64,000 nt of DNA from Hippopus hippopus (taxonomy: Eukaryota > Mollusca > Bivalvia > Cardiida > Cardiidae). The DNA is taken from NCBI GenBank assembly GCA_946811185.2, contig OX328107.1, forward strand, positions 23,767,587 through 23,831,586, written 5' to 3'. The notes under the pieces are model-generated. The model saw nothing but the letters and a program-made list of their open reading frames with translations. It made no database searches and was not told the origin of the DNA. The translations under genes and the position numbers were made by a program. Each line of letters starts with the position of its first letter. Within the stretch, counting starts at the first letter, position 1. Positions 1 through 10,559 of this stretch are shown in pieces.

Positions 1-70
1 GTGAGAAAAAGAGAAAATGCTGGTTAAAAGCTTTCTTTCTCAAGGTTGTTAAAACTCAAGTTTTTGTTGT
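1..70 (+). repeat. Family A element, partial at window edge
   Basis: Right part of a family A palindrome, cut by the start of the window. The core reads GAGAAAATGCTGGTTA, followed by the usual right-arm text CTCAAGGTTGTTAAAACTC. Confidence 0.6.
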
Positions 71-74
71 AAAT

Positions 75-205
75 AGTTAAAGCGCCTGTCGATACTTTAG
101 TTGCTTCAGCGGCCAGATTATATCAAGATCAGGCGGTACAGAACGTACATTCTGATTTTTGATCTACATTGCCCGCTGTGCTGAGACACCTTTATGGACA
201 GGAAC
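75..205. repeat. Degenerate family B/C hairpin core
   Basis: An imperfect inverted repeat, ATCAAGATCAGGCGGTACAG facing TTCTGATTTTTGATCTACA. This is the GATCAGACTGCA core of families B and C without recognisable ends. Confidence 0.5.
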
Positions 206-429
206 AAGCTCGAAATTATTTGGGTCTTAAAATGTATGTTGGGTTTATTTAGCGCTCGAAGGGTAAAAACGATACAGACTTAGGAAAACCTGGAGTGTTG
301 CAAATTATGATTTTTACTCAGACAAGAGTATCTTACTAAACATTGCTAGATCAGAATGCACATTCTTTGCAGTCGGATCTTTTTGTAGAAGGCCAGTGCA
401 CACAATTTCAGTGCCTTGAGCTCATTAAT

Positions 430-610
430 TGTTAATCCTTTAAATTCTTTACTAAATGACACAATTTTTGACATGTCCTAAGTGAGAGCGTTTGAAGACT
501 ACAAAATAAAATTGACTCAAAAATTTAAAGTTATTTTTGAGAAGGTAGAAAACATTGTCAGAACAGAGGAAAATGCTTGTTACTACCATTTGTCCCTTTT
601 TATATGCCCG
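430..610 (+). repeat. Degraded family A element
   Basis: Left arm text (TCTTTACTAAATGACACAAT) leads into GTAGAAAACATTGTC and a decayed core. The right arm is lost where the tandem array to the right begins. Confidence 0.6.
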
Positions 611-1870
611 CAGGGTCGTATTATGTTATGGCCCCGGTCGTCTGTCCGTCAGTCCGTCCGTCCGTTAGCAATTTCTTGTGTGCGCAACTCCTTCTACAGT
701 TTTCATTGGAATAAGTTCTAATTTACCACAATGAATCTCTATGATGTGTAGTTGTGCATGTGACTCTTTACATTTGGATCTCTTTAGGCGTTCTAGAGTT
801 ATTGCCCTTTGTTATTTTTTATACTTAAATTTTGTCAGGAGTATAGCTCAAAAACTATTAGAGGTGTAAACATGATACTTCACAGGTGGATAGATCTCAT
901 TCAGGAGATGTGCAGTGCACAAGAACCATAACTCATGATTCCATAATTTAGGAGTTATTGCCCTTTGTTTTTTACTTAAATTTTATCCAGAGCATTACTT
1001 GAAAACTACAGGAGATATAAACATGAAACTTCACAGGTTGATAGATGACATTTAGGAGAAGTGCAGTGTAAAAGAACCATGACTTTCAGCCCCATAGATA
1101 GGAGTTATTACCCTTTGTTATTTCTTATACTTAAATTTTGTCAGGAACATAACTCAAAAACTATTAGAGGTGTAAACATGACACTTCATTTGTGGATAGA
1201 TCTCATCAAGGAGAAGTACAGTGCACAGGAAAAATAACTTGATTGCATAATTTAGGAGTTATTGCCCTTTTGTTATTTTTTCTTACTTAAATTTTGCTTT
1301 GCACATAACTTGAAAACTACATGAGATATAAACCTGAAACTTCACAGGTTTATAGATGACATTGAGGAAAAGTGCGGTGTAAAAGAACCACAACTTTCAG
1401 TCTCATAGTTAAAGAGTTATTGCCCTGTGCTATTATTCATATTTAAATTTTGTCAGGAGCATAACTCAAAAACTACTAGAGGTGTAAACATGATACTTCA
1501 CATGTGCATAGATCGCATTGAGGAGAAGTGCAGCGAACAAGAACAATAGCTATTGGTTGCATAGTTAAGGAGTTATTGTCCTTTAGAATTATTTCTTACT
1601 TGAATTTTGTCCAGAGTGTAACTTGAAAATTACCTAAGGTATAAACCTGAAACTTCACAGGGTGATCATAGGTGACATTTAGGAGGAGTTTAGTGTACAA
1701 GAACCATAAGTTATTGCCCTTTGATTTTTTTTCTTACCAAATTTTTTCAGGAGCATAACTTAAAAACTATTAGAGGTGTAAAAATAATACTTCACAGGTG
1801 CATAGATCACATTGAGGAGAAGTGCAGTGCACAAGGACAAATAACTTCATGGTCTCATATGTGATCCCTA
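610..1870 (+). repeat. Tandem array of about 155 bp units in two alternating types
   Basis: After a GTCC-rich lead-in (about 640-665), seven units of roughly 155 bp follow. Each carries GGAGTTATTGCCCTTTG and AAGTGCAGTG. Type 1 contains GTCAGGAGCATAACTC and GAGGTGTAAAC (starts near 834, 1140, 1452 and 1746). Type 2 contains TCCAGAGCATAACTTG and GAGATATAAAC (near 984, 1296 and 1609). The types alternate strictly, so the real period is a dimer of about 306-312 bp. No coding potential is visible. Confidence 0.8.
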
Positions 1871-1874
1871 ACTG

Positions 1875-3210
1875 TCCAGTGTCTTGTTCTCTTACGGTAC
1901 TTGTTCATCCTTCATTTTAAACCATTTCAGTAACAAGCGGCTTCGGGCGTATATGCGCCGCTCTGCGAAACTTGTTTTTTTCAAGTCTTCTTAATAGATT
2001 GTTTAGTAAAGGGTTAACCCATTTCCTACTACAGACCACTTTTTTCGTCGTCCAGCAGACAACCTTTGAAAACAGTGTCGTTAAAAGAAGCATTTCTCGT
2101 GCTAAGCAATTTCTCCTTTACCTACAATGTTTTTCACGTGGATTTGTGTTTGAAATATTAACCTGTTGATTATCCATATAAGTCACTGAAACTTTATTGT
2201 CTGGAACGAAGTACCAACATTTTTTTTTTGCTCGATCATCGAACACTGTTACTTAAAATAGGACAATGGCACATGTGTTACTGTATGCGTTATAGAGGGG
2301 ATGCGTCAATGTGCTGTTTTTGTGGTATTTGTCGAAGACAATACCACTATGAGTTCAATATTGAATTTTGAAGACCATGTATCGTATTTTGTCCAAAGCC
2401 GAAGGAAATAAACCCAATTAAACTCAATTTTTCTCAGACAAATGAGTTTTTCGGTAGCACTCAGATATATAATTGGAAATGGCATGTTAAAATACACTAG
2501 GTGAGGCAATCGATCGTGGAAATACTAATTTTTGATTGAAAATAGCTTCACTAGCTCATAGCCTTCTATTGGCGCAATGATACAAAATTTGTCTACCAAT
2601 CACTTGGTCCTGGGCTTTATCGTTCCAAAACCATTTCGTCCCATGGCTTGTTCATCCAATGATTGCGCGCTACTCCATTTGATTGGGCATGAATATTTAT
2701 AGATCGAAATAATTGATTGTAATGTTGGGAATTAAATATTGATGGCCAAAGATATTTCAAAATCATAGTTTTCAGGTACAAACTTAATTCTATTCGATAT
2801 ATTCACATGGTTTCTCTCTCTATCCATCATGCATCCTACTGTCAAGGGACGTTACTCCTGACTCCTCCTGAATGATCAAAGGGAGACCACCAATACACAA
2901 ATAATCCTAACTTTATCATGAGTACTCTCCCTTCTACCAAAAAAAGGTATCCATTTGCTTAGTAGGTTGACTTTCAAGCCAGTATTTGAATAATATTTTT
3001 CTTTTTCTTTCAAATTATTAATTCCACACAATGGCTTACTTGACAAATACCACTTCAGGGTTCTCAACGCTTTGATTAGTAACAGTGTTCGATGATCAAC
3101 CTATAAAAAATTTCTGTGTTTCGCAATAGAGCATTGGTTTCAAAGGCCAGTGTCCATATTTCACAACGAACATCCCATTACCGTCAGCTGCAAATTTGTT
3201 TCATGAGGTA
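1875..3210. other. No feature recognised
   Basis: AT-rich single-copy-looking sequence. I see no exon with good splice sites, no known repeat family and no long open frame. Confidence 0.4.
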
Positions 3211-3214
3211 AGGA

Positions 3215-3430
3215 TTTAACCTTTCACTAAACAAACTCGAATTTTAACGGACCCTTAAGCAGAATCGGTGCGAAAATATTGGAAAAAGGAGCAGGTGCTG
3301 GTTATCAACAGATTCTGCTCTTTTCCCAATATGTTTTCTATCATCTTTTATGCACAAATTCCATCATTTTAGCCACATTTTATTTTTCGTTTGCTAAAGT
3401 TTTGAATGAGGCTGAGTTTTACAGTGTCTA
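3215..3430 (-). repeat. Family A element, reverse orientation
   Basis: Reads as the reverse complement of the family: AACCTTTCACTAAACAAACT at the left, decayed core near 3290-3345, then TATTTTTCGTTTGCTAAAG. The core is more diverged than in the next copy. Confidence 0.6.
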
Positions 3431-3659
3431 TTTACTCTTTCCCAAACGATAAAATTTTGGACTCATCCATATTAAAAGCATTTGCAGAAGACAAATCAAA
3501 TATTGCTAAAACTACGATTTCTGTCTTTGATAGGGTAGAAAACATTGTGGGAAAAGGAGAAAATGCTGGTCACCAGCATTTTCTCCTTTTCCCACAATGT
3601 TTTCAAAAGTCTATCCTTTCAGGGTCGTTAAAACTCGGGATTGTTTGGTGAAGGGTTAA
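3431..3659 (+). repeat. Family A element, near complete
   Basis: Left end ACTCTTTCCCAAACGATAAA, core GGAGAAAATGCTGG facing CCAGCATTTTCTCC, right end GTTTGGTGAAGGGTTAA. The central hairpin is almost perfect. Confidence 0.85.
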
Positions 3660-3786
3660 AGAGTTAATAGCATGATATAGGGGTAAGTAACAGCAATTTA
3701 CTGATGATTATCTATCGACTATTAATGACTAATGGTTGATTTAACACACACCACCCCCTTTTACCAACATGGGCCGCACGAGCAGC

Positions 3787-4170
3787 TTAACTCTTTATCA
3801 AAGGATAAAATTTTAGACTAGTCGAAATTGAAAGCGTTTGCAGACGACATAACAAATGTGGCTGAAAAATTGAAATTTGGTTTGGGAAGGGTAGAAAACA
3901 TTGTGGGAAAAGAAGAAAATGCTGGTTACAAGCATTTTCTCCTTTTCCCACCATGTTTTCAAAAGGCTTCCTTCTCAGGGTCGTTAAAAGTCGGGATTGT
4001 TTGGTAAACATTGTTGGAAAAGGAGAATATGCCAGTAATCAGCATTTTCTTCTTTTCTCAAGATGTTTTCTACACTAACAAAAGCAAATTTCAACTTCTG
4101 AGTCGCATTCTTTTTTGTCTTTCGCAAATGCCTTAAATTTGGAATTGCCAAAAACTTTAGTGAACGGTAA
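3787..4170. repeat. Two family A elements in opposite orientation
   Basis: A forward copy runs from the TTAA at 3787 to about 4009. It abuts a reverse copy, about 4003-4170, with core GGAGAATATGCCAGTAATCA and an arm ending TTTGTCTTTCGCAAATGCC. Confidence 0.7.
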
Positions 4171-4189
4171 TGAGTTTAAATTGCTGACG

Positions 4190-4460
4190 GCGTAGATCAA
4201 GATTAGACTGTATGCGAAGTGTCTAATCCTTGATCTACTACGTCCACCACCTGCATGGTTCGTTACTTCGACCAAAAAGTCATTTTAATTGCTACAGACA
4301 TGACTACTTTTTTTGCGCTCAGAGTACCAATCAGTGCATAACATGTAGGTGTTTTTTGTAGATAATATACTAGTAAGTCAAAATTGGACTTTCTCTGACA
4401 GTAAAGATCAAGATAAGACTGCAATCTGATCTACACTGACAAATATTTCGTTCGAACATT
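4190..4460. repeat. Two decayed family B/C cores
   Basis: GTAGATCAAGATTAGACTG facing TCTAATCCTTGATCTAC at about 4192-4240, and AAGATCAAGATAAGACTG facing AATCTGATCTACACTG at about 4405-4432. Element ends are not recognisable. Confidence 0.45.
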
Positions 4461-4565
4461 CTGAAAGAAACACCATGTAAAATTGTAAAGGCAAGACCCT
4501 TTTTTCCCCTGTGAGAAACATAGTCCATTTTAATTCATTTAGCGTACTGTGTTACTTATACGTAC

Positions 4566-4838
4566 ATATGAACCGTGCTCTGTGAAAAGGGGGCTTAATG
4601 CATCCGCGAAAATTATCGACCCAGGTCAGCCTGCGCAGTCCGCGCAGGCTGACCTGAGCCGAGATTTTCGCTATTGGTCAATTTTCTGTATGCACCATGG
4701 CCAGTCTACCTCATTATTAAGTCTGTTGTTAAAAGAAGTCGCTATTCTGAATCCATAACTATTTTATGGCTTGATTGGTACCACTGATCACGGAGATGCA
4801 ATAAGCCCCCTTTTGCCAGAGCAAGGCTCACGTTGCCT
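4566..4838 (+). repeat. Family D element
   Basis: Left end TGAACCGTGCTCTGTGAAAA, GC-rich hairpin CAGCCTGCGCAGTCC facing GCGCAGGCTGACC, and right end TTTTGCCAGAGCAAGGCTCA. Full length, moderately diverged. Confidence 0.8.
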
Positions 4839-4839
4839 G

Positions 4840-5584
4840 AACCGGACAACTGTAATTGTCTTTATACAATGCAAAGGAACATAACCTCATTGGAGAGGTC
4901 ATCAGACCTCTCCAACAGTGGTGAGTTTAAAAGGCAGACTGCCACAGAATTTGCTGTCTAAATCCATTTTTCTTGCGAAATTGTACTGATACAGTCTGTT
5001 TCGTCATGGTTCTGTAAATAAAGCGAAATCAAAAAACCGAAACAGGAAATAGACGTGGTTTATTTTTATGTGACGAATTTCAGAAAATATTTGTTATATT
5101 AATTTGCCATGGCTGCAAATGACCTCTTAAATAATTGCTATTTTTCATTAAGCAAATAAATCTAAGCAGAAGAAAAAATAAGAAGAATTTCGTTAAAAAA
5201 AAGAGAAGGAAGACCGCTGGACAAGATCATGCGACTTGAAAACGCGACAAGAAGGTCAAATGAGCGTCATGTAAAGCATATGAGGTTTCTACGCGGCGGC
5301 TTTTTCACTTGTTTGTTTGCATGTACTAAAATATATTGAAATTAAAAGCCAATAGACAATTGGAAAACAATGATGCTGACCTCTCCTGGCTTCTTTTGTA
5401 AAGAAGCCAACTTGTTTGTGTATAATGTGAATCAAGATCAGACTACAAAAATCATGCAGTTTGAACCCTTGATCTATTCTGCCCAATATTTCTTGAATTT
5501 TTGAAATTTTGTGTCAAAAACGCTTTTTAAATTCAAACTCTTTGAATCGGTTTTCCAAATTGCAGATGTCCATTTCATTTGTTT
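4840..5584. other. No feature recognised
   Basis: A short perfect inverted repeat GGAGAGGTCATCAGACCTCTCC lies near 4892-4913 in pieces of 11 bp. Otherwise I see no repeat family or exon in this stretch. Confidence 0.35.
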
Positions 5585-6045
5585 AGCTCTTTAACATTTT
5601 ACCAAACGACCAAATTTTGAAGTCGATTAAACTGAAAGCATTTGCAAGCGAAAAATTAATTGTGTGGTGATAGTGGTTGTGAGGTAGAGCGTCGGCCCTT
5701 GCAACCTTAAGGTCCCGAGTTCGATACCCGCCCTGTCAACTTTGGGATTTTTCATTGGCCCACATATTCGGCGCGAGTACTGGTGTAGTTCCCTGGAGGC
5801 AGTATCGAGAGAGATAAGTATGTAGAAGAACTTGTTTCTCAATCGATGTAAAATAAATATGTTTAAACTAAACTACTAAACTAAATGTAGTGGTTTCTGT
5901 CTTTGAAGGGTTTGAAACATTGTGAGAAAGTAGAAAATTCTACTTACCAGCATTTTCTCCTTTTCCCGCTATGTTTTCAAACGCTTTCAACAAGGTCGTT
6001 TAAAGTCGGTATTAAGTGGCGAATGATTAATGGTTAATTAATGGT
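5585..6045 (+). repeat. Family A element interrupted by a SINE
   Basis: The left arm (TTTACCAAACGACCAAATTT to AAGCGAAAAATTAA) stops at about 5659. It resumes at about 5885 with TGTAGTGGTTTCTGTCTTTG and runs through the core CCAGCATTTTCTCC to GAATGATTAA. The gap is exactly the SINE described next, so the SINE is the younger insertion. Confidence 0.75.
5660..5884 (+). mobile_element. tRNA-derived SINE inserted in a family A element
   Basis: The head has an A-box-like GGTTGTGAGGTAGAGCG and a B-box-like GAGTTCGATACCC, the spacing of a tRNA-type polymerase III promoter. The tail is an A/T-rich simple repeat ACTAAACTACTAAACTAAA. A clear target duplication cannot be fixed because both flanks are A/T-rich. 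Confidence 0.7.
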
Positions 6046-6057
6046 TAATGAGAGAAA

Positions 6058-6357
6058 AAAAAAATCGACCAAGTACCGGTTAGGTACAGGGCTTGAGACC
6101 ATGGGGTCGATGGTTCGAATCCTCAGCTCGGCCAATTTCTTTCCGAGGGTTGATAATAGCCATTGCACAGGATTTTTTTTTCTCACCATTGACCAACGTG
6201 TCAACGATGGTTATGTGGGAAAACAGCCAGTGACCTGGGAGGAATTTTTGCGAAATACTAGTAAAGGAACTCTAGGAAAGCATAGATAGGTGCACCAGCT
6301 ACGATACAGCTGAAATAATGTTGAAACGTTAAACACCAAACAAACAAACAATAAAAT
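6058..6357 (+). mobile_element. tRNA-headed SINE (group 1)
   Basis: The tRNA-like head carries B-box GGTTCGAATCC. The body has the group 1 markers CGATGGTTATGTGGGAAAAC, CATAGATAGGTGCACC and TAATGTTGAAACGTTAAACA, ending in an AAAC-rich tail. The same body recurs at 30.9, 36.9 and 41.8 kb. Confidence 0.75.
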
Positions 6358-6479
6358 GAAATCGAAAATATCGGTTTCAATTACTTGCGCACCGAGGGAC
6401 AATGCCAACCCTTGGGAAGGAGCAAGCAGAGTTCAATATCATAAATGAAATATAGATATTCAATCAAAGTACTTTTGAT

Positions 6480-6695
6480 CTCTTTATCAGCCGACATAAT
6501 TTTAGTCTTGTCGAATTTGAAAGTTTATGCTTTCGGAAAAATCAGACGTTGCTCAAATGATAAAATTTGACTTTCAAAATGGGTGGAAACATTCTGGAAA
6601 AAGGAAGTTACCAGACTTATTGTTCTTTTTGTCAACATGTTTCAAAGTTTTTCTTCCATGGGGTCGTTACAAGGAATTATTTGCTAAAGGGTTAA
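6480..6695 (+). repeat. Family A element sharing TTAA with a B element
   Basis: Diverged core GGTGGAAACATTCTGGAAAA, right end ATTTGCTAAAGGGTTAA. Its terminal TTAA (6692-6695) is also the first TTAA of the family B element to the right. Confidence 0.65.
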
Positions 6696-6903
6696 CCCTT
6701 AACCTGCTAAATGACTAAAATGTAACTTTCAAGTCAATAGTAAAAACCCAAATATTGCTATTTCAATGTAATTTTGGAGGTAATAATATCTCCTGATCGG
6801 ACAGTGTAGATCCAAGATCAGACTGCACGTTCTGTGCAGTCTGATCTTGATCAACACTGTCCGCAAAAGGTTCTTCAGTCGCGTTTTGCAGCCTGAGGGT
6901 TAA
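6692..6903 (-). repeat. Family B element
   Basis: TTAACCCTTAACCTGCTAAA at the left and CTGAGGGTTAA at the right. The core is GATCAGACTGCACG facing TGTGCAGTCTGATC, flanked by TCGGACAGTGTAGATC and its mate. Both TTAA flanks are intact. Confidence 0.85.
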
Positions 6904-6904
6904 C

Positions 6905-7428
6905 TGCTTACCGCTTGAAACAGATTTGCGCCAGACGAATTTGAAAACCGCCTTGTAAAATGGCGTTGTCATCATAAATAGATATCTAAATATATTAACA
7001 GATGAGAAAACAGTGTGACCAAAGAATAAATTGCTCGTCATGAGAAAATTTCTCCTTTTGACACAGAGATTCCAAGAGTTAGATCTGCTTCGATACGAAA
7101 GAAAAATCGTCTGCAATTTGAAATGCGTTAATGTAGAATTTTTTCAAAAACTTGCCGCAACATAGGTTGGCACGGCTTACTAGTAAGTTTACATGTATCT
7201 AGAGGAGGAAACTGATGTATTGTTTGGCTTTTTTTTAATTTTCAACGTAAATTTCGTGGACAGGACGTGGAAAAAACGAGAATAAGGAAAACAATAACAG
7301 TAATAGATGTAAACGGATGGGCTGATCTGGAAAGGTAGGTTATGAATGTAATACGGTTGGAGAAAGAATTTACTGAATTCAAATTGTTGAGAAGCCATCG
7401 AAGTTTTTCGTCAATCTTTTTGTCTTCA
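6905..7428. other. No feature recognised
   Basis: No repeat family, splice-bounded exon or long open frame is evident. Confidence 0.35.
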
Positions 7429-7429
7429 T

Positions 7430-7525
7430 TTTTCTTCTTCTCCTCCTCCTCCTCCTCCTCCTTCTTCTTCTTCTTCTACTACTACTTCTTCTTCTTCATC
7501 TTCTTCTTATTATTATTATTATTAG
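7430..7525 (+). repeat. Trinucleotide microsatellite TTC/TCC/TTA
   Basis: Successive runs of TTC, TCC, TTC, TAC and TTA triplets. The pure-triplet structure keeps a frame open, but the encoded Ser/Phe/Leu runs are low complexity, not a gene. Confidence 0.85.
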
Positions 7526-7546
7526 ATTTTGAAGCTGATTATATAT

Positions 7547-7983
7547 GAGCTATGCTCTGTGAAACAGGGACTTAAAGCATCTGCAAAAAGTATCGACCAG
7601 GTCAGCCTGCGCAGTATGCGCAGGCTGACCTGGACCGAAACCTTTTTGCTTTAGGTCAATTTTCTGCAGTTTAAAAGACCAGTGTACAACATAACTCAGT
7701 TGATATACAAATGAGCAATGCTCTGTGAAAGTGGGTGGGGGACTTAATGCATCTGAAAAAAGTATCGATTCAGGTCAGCCTGCGCAGTCCACGCAGGCTG
7801 ACCTGGATCAAATGGTTTTGCTTTTGGCATATTTTCTGCATGTCAAAGGACCAATGTACCCAATGATTCATTTGATTTTTGTACAAAATAGACTTTTATG
7901 GAACCTTAATTATGTGACGACTTGCTTGGTATCATGGATCACGAAGATGCATTAAGGCCCTTTTACCATAGCATAGCTCAAAT
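7547..7983 (+). repeat. Two family D elements, one truncated
   Basis: A left-half copy (7547-7700, TGAGCTATGCTCTGTGAAAC to TTCTGCAG) is followed by a fuller copy (about 7711-7982) ending CCATAGCATAGCTCA. Both hold the hairpin GGTCAGCCTGCGCAG facing GCGCAGGCTGACC or a close variant. Confidence 0.75.
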
Positions 7984-7984
7984 G

Positions 7985-8689
7985 GATTTAGTGGGTTCGT
8001 AAGAAAAATATGCTGCTAAAATGTATTCTGCTTTTGAAACACTTCTTGCTTTATTGGGTAAAAAAAAAATGTGGACAAGTTTATTCTGCGAGTATGATTG
8101 CGCGCCCATCCATCACACCAAAATACAAGAATTGCTACCCTCAGTCAAAACTCTTTAGCAAATGGATACGGTAGGGGACAATCCTTATTTTGTAATATTT
8201 GGTAATTCAATATTTTCCCGCATTACTTTTTAACCAAGTACTGAACAGTCTACATGCATTTTCAGACACACCAGTTTTCGAAGCAGCTGCTCCTTTTCAC
8301 CATCGATGAGTTGCATTAAAATCTAATCTTGAAAAATATACCTTATTGAAATTTTCTCTTCTAAACGATATCCAAAACAATTAGGAGTAAGAGATTTTCT
8401 GGCGTGGTTACTTTTCATTATTTCTTTTCAAACTGAACCACAGAGAAATCTCAATATTCATATTCCAGTTTCTTTTTCAAGTGTTTTTTTTTTTTTATGC
8501 TGCATATAATCGTTAAAGTTTCTGTCTGTAGGGACGAACATTTTGAAAATATTAAACAAGTTTTGATATGTATGTTTTTTTTTTTTTTTTGTGACTACAA
8601 AGAACAAAAAAAAAAAAAAAAAAAAATGAACTCAAAAACAAGGTGCTAAAAAGAGAAACTATTTTCTACACACGGTACAATACGTTTTT
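7985..8689. other. No gene; homopolymer runs
   Basis: Long T and A runs at about 8480-8492, 8575-8590 and 8604-8627. The T15 and A23 runs could pair as a weak stem. Nothing else is recognised. Confidence 0.4.
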
Positions 8690-8960
8690 AACTGATATGA
8701 ACAATACTTTGTATAAAGGCGGCTTAATGCATCTGCGAAAAGTATCGACCGAGGTCAGCCTGCGCAGCTGACCTGAGCCGATACTTTTCGCTATTGGTCA
8801 GTTTTCTATATGTCCAAGAACCAATTAACCTCATGATTAAGTCGTTGGTTAAAAAAAGTGGACATTATACGAGTATATCCATAACTGTGTGATGGTTTGA
8901 GTGGTATCGTACATCACGGAGATGCATTAAGCTTCCTTTTGCTAGACCATGGCTTACATA
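8690..8960 (+). repeat. Family D element just 5' of the receptor gene
   Basis: Left end TGAACAATACTTTGTATAAA, shortened hairpin (CAGCCTGCGCAGCTGACC), right end CTTTTGCTAGACCATGGCTT. It supplies an upstream ATG at 8897 that happens to be in frame with the receptor. Confidence 0.8.
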
Positions 8961-8988
8961 TTTACTCTAAACACATACCTGGTGATAC

Positions 8989-9004
8989 TCTTTCTCGTTT
9001 TCAG
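8989..9004 (+). promoter_or_regulatory. Putative 3' splice site of a 5'UTR intron
   Basis: CTCTTTCTCGTTTTCAG is a good polypyrimidine tract plus AG, ending 3 bases before the ATG at 9008. If used, the D element upstream lies in an intron and the ATG at 8897 is never in the mRNA. Confidence 0.5.
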
Positions 9005-9007
9005 TTT

Positions 9008-10330
9008 ATGTTCAAGAAGATGAACTCTCGACTTTTGATTGCATATGTTTTCCTGGCAACGATTAAACACTGTTGTAAAGGCCTAACTTTAGAGGATACG
9101 AACAACCTCCTCGGAAACTTATCATCAAATTATGACATAAGAATACGCCCGGTCAAGAATCAAAACGATGCTGTAAATGTGAACATTTCTTTCCAGATTA
9201 TGTCTATGCAGGACTTTGATGACATTACAGGCACAGTTTTCTTTCAGTCGTTCACCTACATGCAATGGAGAGATGAACGCATGAAGTGGATACCCGAGGA
9301 CTATGGCAATTTATCTACCGTTTCGCTTCCTTTGTCGGACTTATGGTGGCCTAAACTGGCCATGGTTAATTCACCCGACCGCAGGTTCCGGCCATGTCAG
9401 AGTGCCGAGAGAGCCCGGGTGTTACATACCGGGGAAATATTTCTGGTCGCCGTGGACAATCTAGAGGCTTTATGTCCGGTTGATATCACTTTCTACCCCT
9501 TTGATATGCAATCATGCTTGATGTCAATAATCACGTCGGGTTATAGTGTCAACGAAGTGTCGTTTGTTATTTCAAATGTTACTGAGGTTGCTGGTGCACA
9601 AACTTTGTTTCTAGAAAACAGCGCATGGATTGTATATGAATCCGACATAAGAGTGGAGAACATATCACTGACTTCAGCTTTGCAGACGAGGCTTAAATTG
9701 AGAAGACGCCATTTACATACAGTTGTCAACCTTATCATTCCTATCTTCACACTTGCGTTTTTAAACACGTGGGTGTTCATACTGCCCCCGGAATCCGGCG
9801 AGCGAACTTCGTACTCTATTACAGTGTTGTTATCCTTCGTGGTCTATATGAGTATCCTCAGCGATAACGTTCCAAAAGGATCCGAACCTCTCAGTAAGCT
9901 GAGCCTGCTTATAATGACTATGATATTCTACAGTGTAAGTCTGCTATTTTGGACAATTCTGTCGTTAAGGTTGTACAACAATGAGAACAAAAAACCTGTA
10001 CCAGAAATAATACAGACCTGTACACGCTTTGCTCGCTTGAGATATTTCAGAAGAGTTTGCATGTGGAACGTCATCGGTGTAAAATCAAAGGTGGGAAGAA
10101 ATTTGGATGAAACAAGCGAAAATAATCCAGAAGTGAAACCAAGTCGATTGGTGTCGATAGGTGAAAACGACTTATTAGGGGAAGCACCGAGTCATGGCAG
10201 AAAGACGGATGTTCACCCAGGGCAAGTCACGTGGACCATTGTAGCAGAGACTGTGGATACATACGCCTACATTGTTCACATTATTTGGTGGATTTGTATG
10301 ATCATACTAATAGTTAATATGTCTTCCTAG
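9008..10330 (+). CDS. Cys-loop (nicotinic-like) receptor subunit, intronless CDS
   Basis: Predicted pentameric ligand-gated ion channel subunit of the plasma membrane, 440 residues from the ATG at 9008. The frame is open from 8897, but those 37 extra codons come from a family D element, and a hydrophobic signal peptide (NSRLLIAYVFLATI) starts right after 9008; the ATG at 9020 is also possible. Seen: extracellular domain with WRDERMKW and a Cys-loop of 13 residues between Cys156 and Cys170 including FYPFD; TM1 about 237-260, TM2 267-285, TM3 297-321, TM4 417-436; a cytoplasmic loop of about 95 residues; five possible N-glycosylation sites. GER before TM2 carries the acidic residue typical of cation channels. 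There is no vicinal Cys pair in loop C, and the loop B Trp is replaced (TSGYS), so it is a diverged non-alpha-type subunit. The whole CDS is one exon. The true ligand cannot be told from sequence. Confidence 0.9.
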   Translation: MFKKMNSRLLIAYVFLATIKHCCKGLTLEDTNNLLGNLSSNYDIRIRPVKNQNDAVNVNISFQIMSMQDFDDITGTVFFQSFTYMQWRDERMKWIPEDYGNLSTVSLPLSDLWWPKLAMVNSPDRRFRPCQSAERARVLHTGEIFLVAVDNLEALCPVDITFYPFDMQSCLMSIITSGYSVNEVSFVISNVTEVAGAQTLFLENSAWIVYESDIRVENISLTSALQTRLKLRRRHLHTVVNLIIPIFTLAFLNTWVFILPPESGERTSYSITVLLSFVVYMSILSDNVPKGSEPLSKLSLLIMTMIFYSVSLLFWTILSLRLYNNENKKPVPEIIQTCTRFARLRYFRRVCMWNVIGVKSKVGRNLDETSENNPEVKPSRLVSIGENDLLGEAPSHGRKTDVHPGQVTWTIVAETVDTYAYIVHIIWWICMIILIVNMSS

Positions 10331-10385
10331 GTAGATTAACATTCTAGCCTATATACTGGTAACTGGAGCCAGGGTCAGTTTTAAC

Positions 10386-10500
10386 ACTTAATCTGCTAAA
10401 TAAGTGAAAAAACATCATGGCAAAGGGAGAACATACTGGTAACCATTTTTTCCTTGTCCCACAATGTCTTCTAGCTTTCAAAGACCATACCCCGTCATTC
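10386..10500 (+). repeat. Degraded family A core
   Basis: GCAAAGGGAGAACATACTGG facing CCATTTTTTCCTTGTCCC, followed by ACAATGTCTTC. It lies in the probable 3'UTR or flank of the receptor. Confidence 0.55.
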
Positions 10501-10559
10501 AGGCTATGATACCTGATTTGTTCAACGGACTTACACCAGTATGTCTTAAAAACTCTCTT

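Noticed and set aside
7342..7548. Open frame rich in Ser and Phe
   Set aside because: It is the translation of a TTC/TCC/TAC triplet microsatellite.
8897..9007. Extended N-terminus of the receptor (37 codons from ATG 8897)
   Set aside because: These codons are family D transposon sequence, and a proper signal peptide starts at 9008 after a likely splice acceptor.
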